This document shows positions 33,574 through 35,027 of a stretch of 35,027 nt of DNA, piece after piece. This stretch comes from Flavobacterium sp. (GTDB taxonomy: Bacteria; Bacteroidota; Bacteroidia; Flavobacteriales; Flavobacteriaceae), in assembly GCF_024305175.1 (NCBI RefSeq), contig NZ_JAMWYY010000032.1, positions 1-35,027 of the forward strand. Direction: 5' to 3'. Position 1 is the first letter of the stretch, and every line of letters begins with the position of its first letter. A program made the position numbers and the translations under genes. Below the pieces are notes generated by a model. That model had not been told where the DNA came from. It saw nothing but the letters and a program-made list of their open reading frames with translations, and made no database searches.

Positions 33574-34011
33574 TTATTCGTCAAGGTGCGGCACGCAATC
33601 CACAATAACCCCTGCCCGCTCCAGGAAAGCTATCCCGGAGTTGTCTTTATAATCTTCCTGGTAAACCACACGCTTAATGCCCGATTGGTGTATAAGCTTG
33701 CTGCAGTCTTTACAGGGCGACATGGTAATATAAAGTGTTGCGCCTTCGCAAGATTGTGTTGAACGTGCAACTTTAAGTACAGCATTGGCCTCGGCATGCA
33801 ATACATACCATTTGGTAAGGCCTTCGGTATCTTCGCAACAATTTTCGAACCCTGATGGTGTGCCGTTATAACCATCAGATATTATCATTCTGTCTTTTAC
33901 AATAATTGCGCCAACTTTTCTGCGGTTGCAGTAAGACAAACGGCTCCATTCGCGGGCAATGCGCAAATAGGCCTTATCATACTTATTTAGTTTTTCCTCT
34001 TTTATTTCCAT
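33574..34011 (-). CDS. dCMP deaminase family protein (ComEB-like)
   Basis: 145 aa zinc enzyme of the cytidine-deaminase fold that converts dCMP to dUMP, feeding thymidylate synthesis. Zinc and catalytic residues are complete: HAE at 72-74 (His72, Glu74) and SPCKDC at 98-103 (Cys100, Cys103). The insertion DGYNGTPSGFENC (46-58), with its extra Cys residues, is typical of dCMP deaminases and separates it from TadA. It lies 54 bp downstream of the HupE-like gene and 1 nt before the protease start, giving a three-gene run. Known dCMP deaminases are often controlled by dCTP and dTTP; whether this one is cannot be seen. Confidence 0.93.
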   Translation of the reverse strand: MEIKEEKLNKYDKAYLRIAREWSRLSYCNRRKVGAIIVKDRMIISDGYNGTPSGFENCCEDTEGLTKWYVLHAEANAVLKVARSTQSCEGATLYITMSPCKDCSKLIHQSGIKRVVYQEDYKDNSGIAFLERAGVIVDCVPHLDE

Positions 34012-34065
34012 ACGTTTACACTGCCATACAAAGGTAAGCGATTAGCATGTAAAAACGGATGGGGG

Positions 34066-34650
34066 CTAAAATTTATTGTCGAACATCATTGGCAGCGCAA
34101 CACCTGCCACGAAAGAAGAAGTAATAAAAATCCAGTCGCGTTTAGACAGGTTAAAAAAGTAATGAGCGGCAAAGGCCAGCAGCAGTACGCAACCTGTAAG
34201 TAATATGTGGGCAGACTCTAATCCGAGCGAAAATTCGAGTAAGGGGAATAGCTTTTCGCGCGCGGTATTTTTAAGTTCAGGCTTTAAGTGGCTGTATAAT
34301 CCCAAACCATGCAGGATTCCGAAAATCAGCGTTCCGCCGCCCACTACGGGTATCCTTTCTTCCTGCGGATCTTGGCGGGCTTTGATAAAATTATAAACAG
34401 CGGCTGACAGTATGAGGCTTTGCATTACTATCTCGGTAATAAATATATTCGCTTTTATATTTATATAAAATGCCATAACGAGTGCCATTGTATTCCCTAA
34501 AGTAAAAAGCGTGAGCAATAATACTATAGTACGCCAGTGTTTATGGGTATAAGGAACAATAAGTATTACAATAAATAAAAAATGATTTATGCTGTGAAAA
34601 TCCAGCACGTGGCGAAAGCCACAGGTAAAGTACCGTAAAAATTCATCCAT
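34066..34650 (-). CDS. HupE/UreJ family membrane protein
   Basis: 194 aa from the ATG at 34650. A longer frame opens at a TTG (34677), but that codon lies inside an exact -7 promoter box, so the ATG is the better start. Six to seven hydrophobic segments carry the family pattern: GFRHVLDFHSINHFLFI (residues 11-27) with histidines in the first helix, ILHGLGLY in the middle, and LEFSLGLESAHILL later. HupE/UreJ proteins are thought to carry nickel or other divalent metals; this branch sits apart from hydrogenase or urease genes, so its substrate is unknown. Confidence 0.88.
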   Translation of the reverse strand: MDEFLRYFTCGFRHVLDFHSINHFLFIVILIVPYTHKHWRTIVLLLTLFTLGNTMALVMAFYINIKANIFITEIVMQSLILSAAVYNFIKARQDPQEERIPVVGGGTLIFGILHGLGLYSHLKPELKNTAREKLFPLLEFSLGLESAHILLTGCVLLLAFAAHYFFNLSKRDWIFITSSFVAGVALPMMFDNKF

Positions 34651-34674
34651 TCGTTTAGGAAGTGTATCGGATGG

Positions 34675-34682
34675 CAAACATA
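34675..34682 (-). promoter_or_regulatory. -7 promoter element for the HupE-dCMP deaminase-protease operon
   Basis: On the minus strand this reads TATGTTTG, an exact TAnnTTTG match 24 nt before the ATG at 34650. It decides the HupE start against the upstream TTG. No strong -33 TTG is seen. Confidence 0.55.
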
Positions 34683-34751
34683 AACTAAAAACGTTAACTT
34701 TTTATTAACACTTTCAGAATTACAGAATTGCTAAACAAAATGTTTAAAAAT

Positions 34752-34785
34752 TTGTTTTTAACAGAAAATTTATAATTTATATTTG
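34752..34785 (+). promoter_or_regulatory. Promoter for the TerB-like gene
   Basis: TTG at 34752-34754, a 23-nt spacer, and TATATTTG at 34778-34785, an exact -7 match. The ATG follows 25 nt later. The spacer is at the long end of the accepted range. Confidence 0.55.
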
Positions 34786-34810
34786 CCCCTACTAAATAAC
34801 ATGTAACATT

Positions 34811-35027
34811 ATGTCTATTTCAGATTTATTTGACAGTGGTTTTAAGGAAAGGAACAAAGGCCATTTTTCGGCAATTGTAAGGGTTGCGTTAGAAAACGGA
34901 CACATTAGTACCGAAGAAAAATTGTTTTTGGATAAGCTTGCCAAGCAGCTTGAAATTTCGGAAGAGGAATATAAGGAAATCCTTGAGAACCCGCTGCGCT
35001 ATCCCATTAACCCGCCTTACCTTTATG
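34811..35027 (+). CDS. TerB family protein, N-terminal part (cut by the window end)
   Basis: The first 72 codons are visible, from ATG at 34811, and the frame is open to the edge. The sequence MSISDLFDSGFKERNKGHFS, followed by ALENGHISTEEKLFLDKLAK and LEISEEEYKEIL, matches the helical TerB (tellurite-resistance B-like) domain with its acidic metal-binding type helices as I know it in flavobacterial proteins. TerB-like domains are soluble; the role is generally unclear and tellurite resistance should not be assumed. It is driven by a recognisable promoter in the 133-bp gap shared with the divergent HupE operon. Confidence 0.8.
   Translation, partial: MSISDLFDSGFKERNKGHFSAIVRVALENGHISTEEKLFLDKLAKQLEISEEEYKEILENPLRYPINPPYLY

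Noticed and set aside
33573..33605. Upstream start for the S41 protease giving 11 extra residues
   Set aside because: It would overlap the dCMP deaminase gene and add a non-hydrophobic stretch before the membrane anchor; the ATG at 33572 fits better.
1..35027. tRNA, rRNA, riboswitch, integrase, transposase or CRISPR
   Set aside because: Reading both strands, I found no cloverleaf, conserved rRNA stretch, recombinase motif or regularly spaced identical repeats.

Overview
The window reads as chromosomal DNA from a Flavobacteriaceae bacterium (Bacteroidota, Flavobacterium-like). The evidence is a type IX secretion (T9SS) type A sorting tail on a delta-60 repeat protein, the Bacteroidota families DUF3078 and DUF3109, a long eukaryote-like isoleucyl-tRNA synthetase followed by a DksA-like protein and lspA, and several promoters of the Bacteroidota form (TTG, about 19-23 nt, TAnnTTTG). 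Gene density is high. No intergenic gap exceeds 300 bp, and I saw no tRNA, rRNA, CRISPR array or insertion sequence.

Layout. 1-1.5 kb: an AT-rich DUF4041/GIY-YIG (T5orf172/MUG113) gene that looks like accessory DNA. 1.6-6.5 kb: ileS, a DksA/TraR-like gene that has lost its zinc finger, a terminator, then lspA. 6.5-16.2 kb, minus strand: an envelope operon made of a large lipoprotein alpha-2-macroglobulin with an intact thioester, an unrecognised exported protein, and penicillin-binding protein 1C. 16.3-18.2 kb: tadA and a T9SS-exported delta-60 protein. 18.3-21.1 kb, plus strand: dxs and a DUF3078 barrel protein. 21.1-26.9 kb, minus strand: dgt, a 77-aa protein, an RDD membrane protein, and nrdB-nrdA. 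27.1-30.4 kb: DUF3109, divergent from marC, a 65-aa membrane protein and a minimal FAD oxidoreductase; then a GtrB-like polyprenyl-phosphate glycosyltransferase. 30.4-34.7 kb, minus strand: a polytopic membrane protein, then the run HupE-like, dCMP deaminase, C-terminal processing protease. The right edge cuts a TerB-like gene.

How the genes fit together. Several products deal with dNTP supply and turnover (NrdAB, Dgt, dCMP deaminase). Others build or protect the envelope (LspA, A2M/PBP1C, CtpA-type protease, Dxs for isoprenoid precursors, the glycosyltransferase pair). Most of this is ordinary core genome.

The strongest unusual signal is inside ileS. The editing-domain region carries an in-frame GC-rich inverted-repeat element translated into about 31 residues, followed by a strongly AT-rich stretch that adds roughly 70 more residues, all without breaking the frame of an essential gene. 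Second in interest are the unknown exported protein between the A2M and PBP1C genes, a probable leaderless promoter in front of the DUF3109 gene, and a perfect 16-nt palindrome between nrdB and nrdA.
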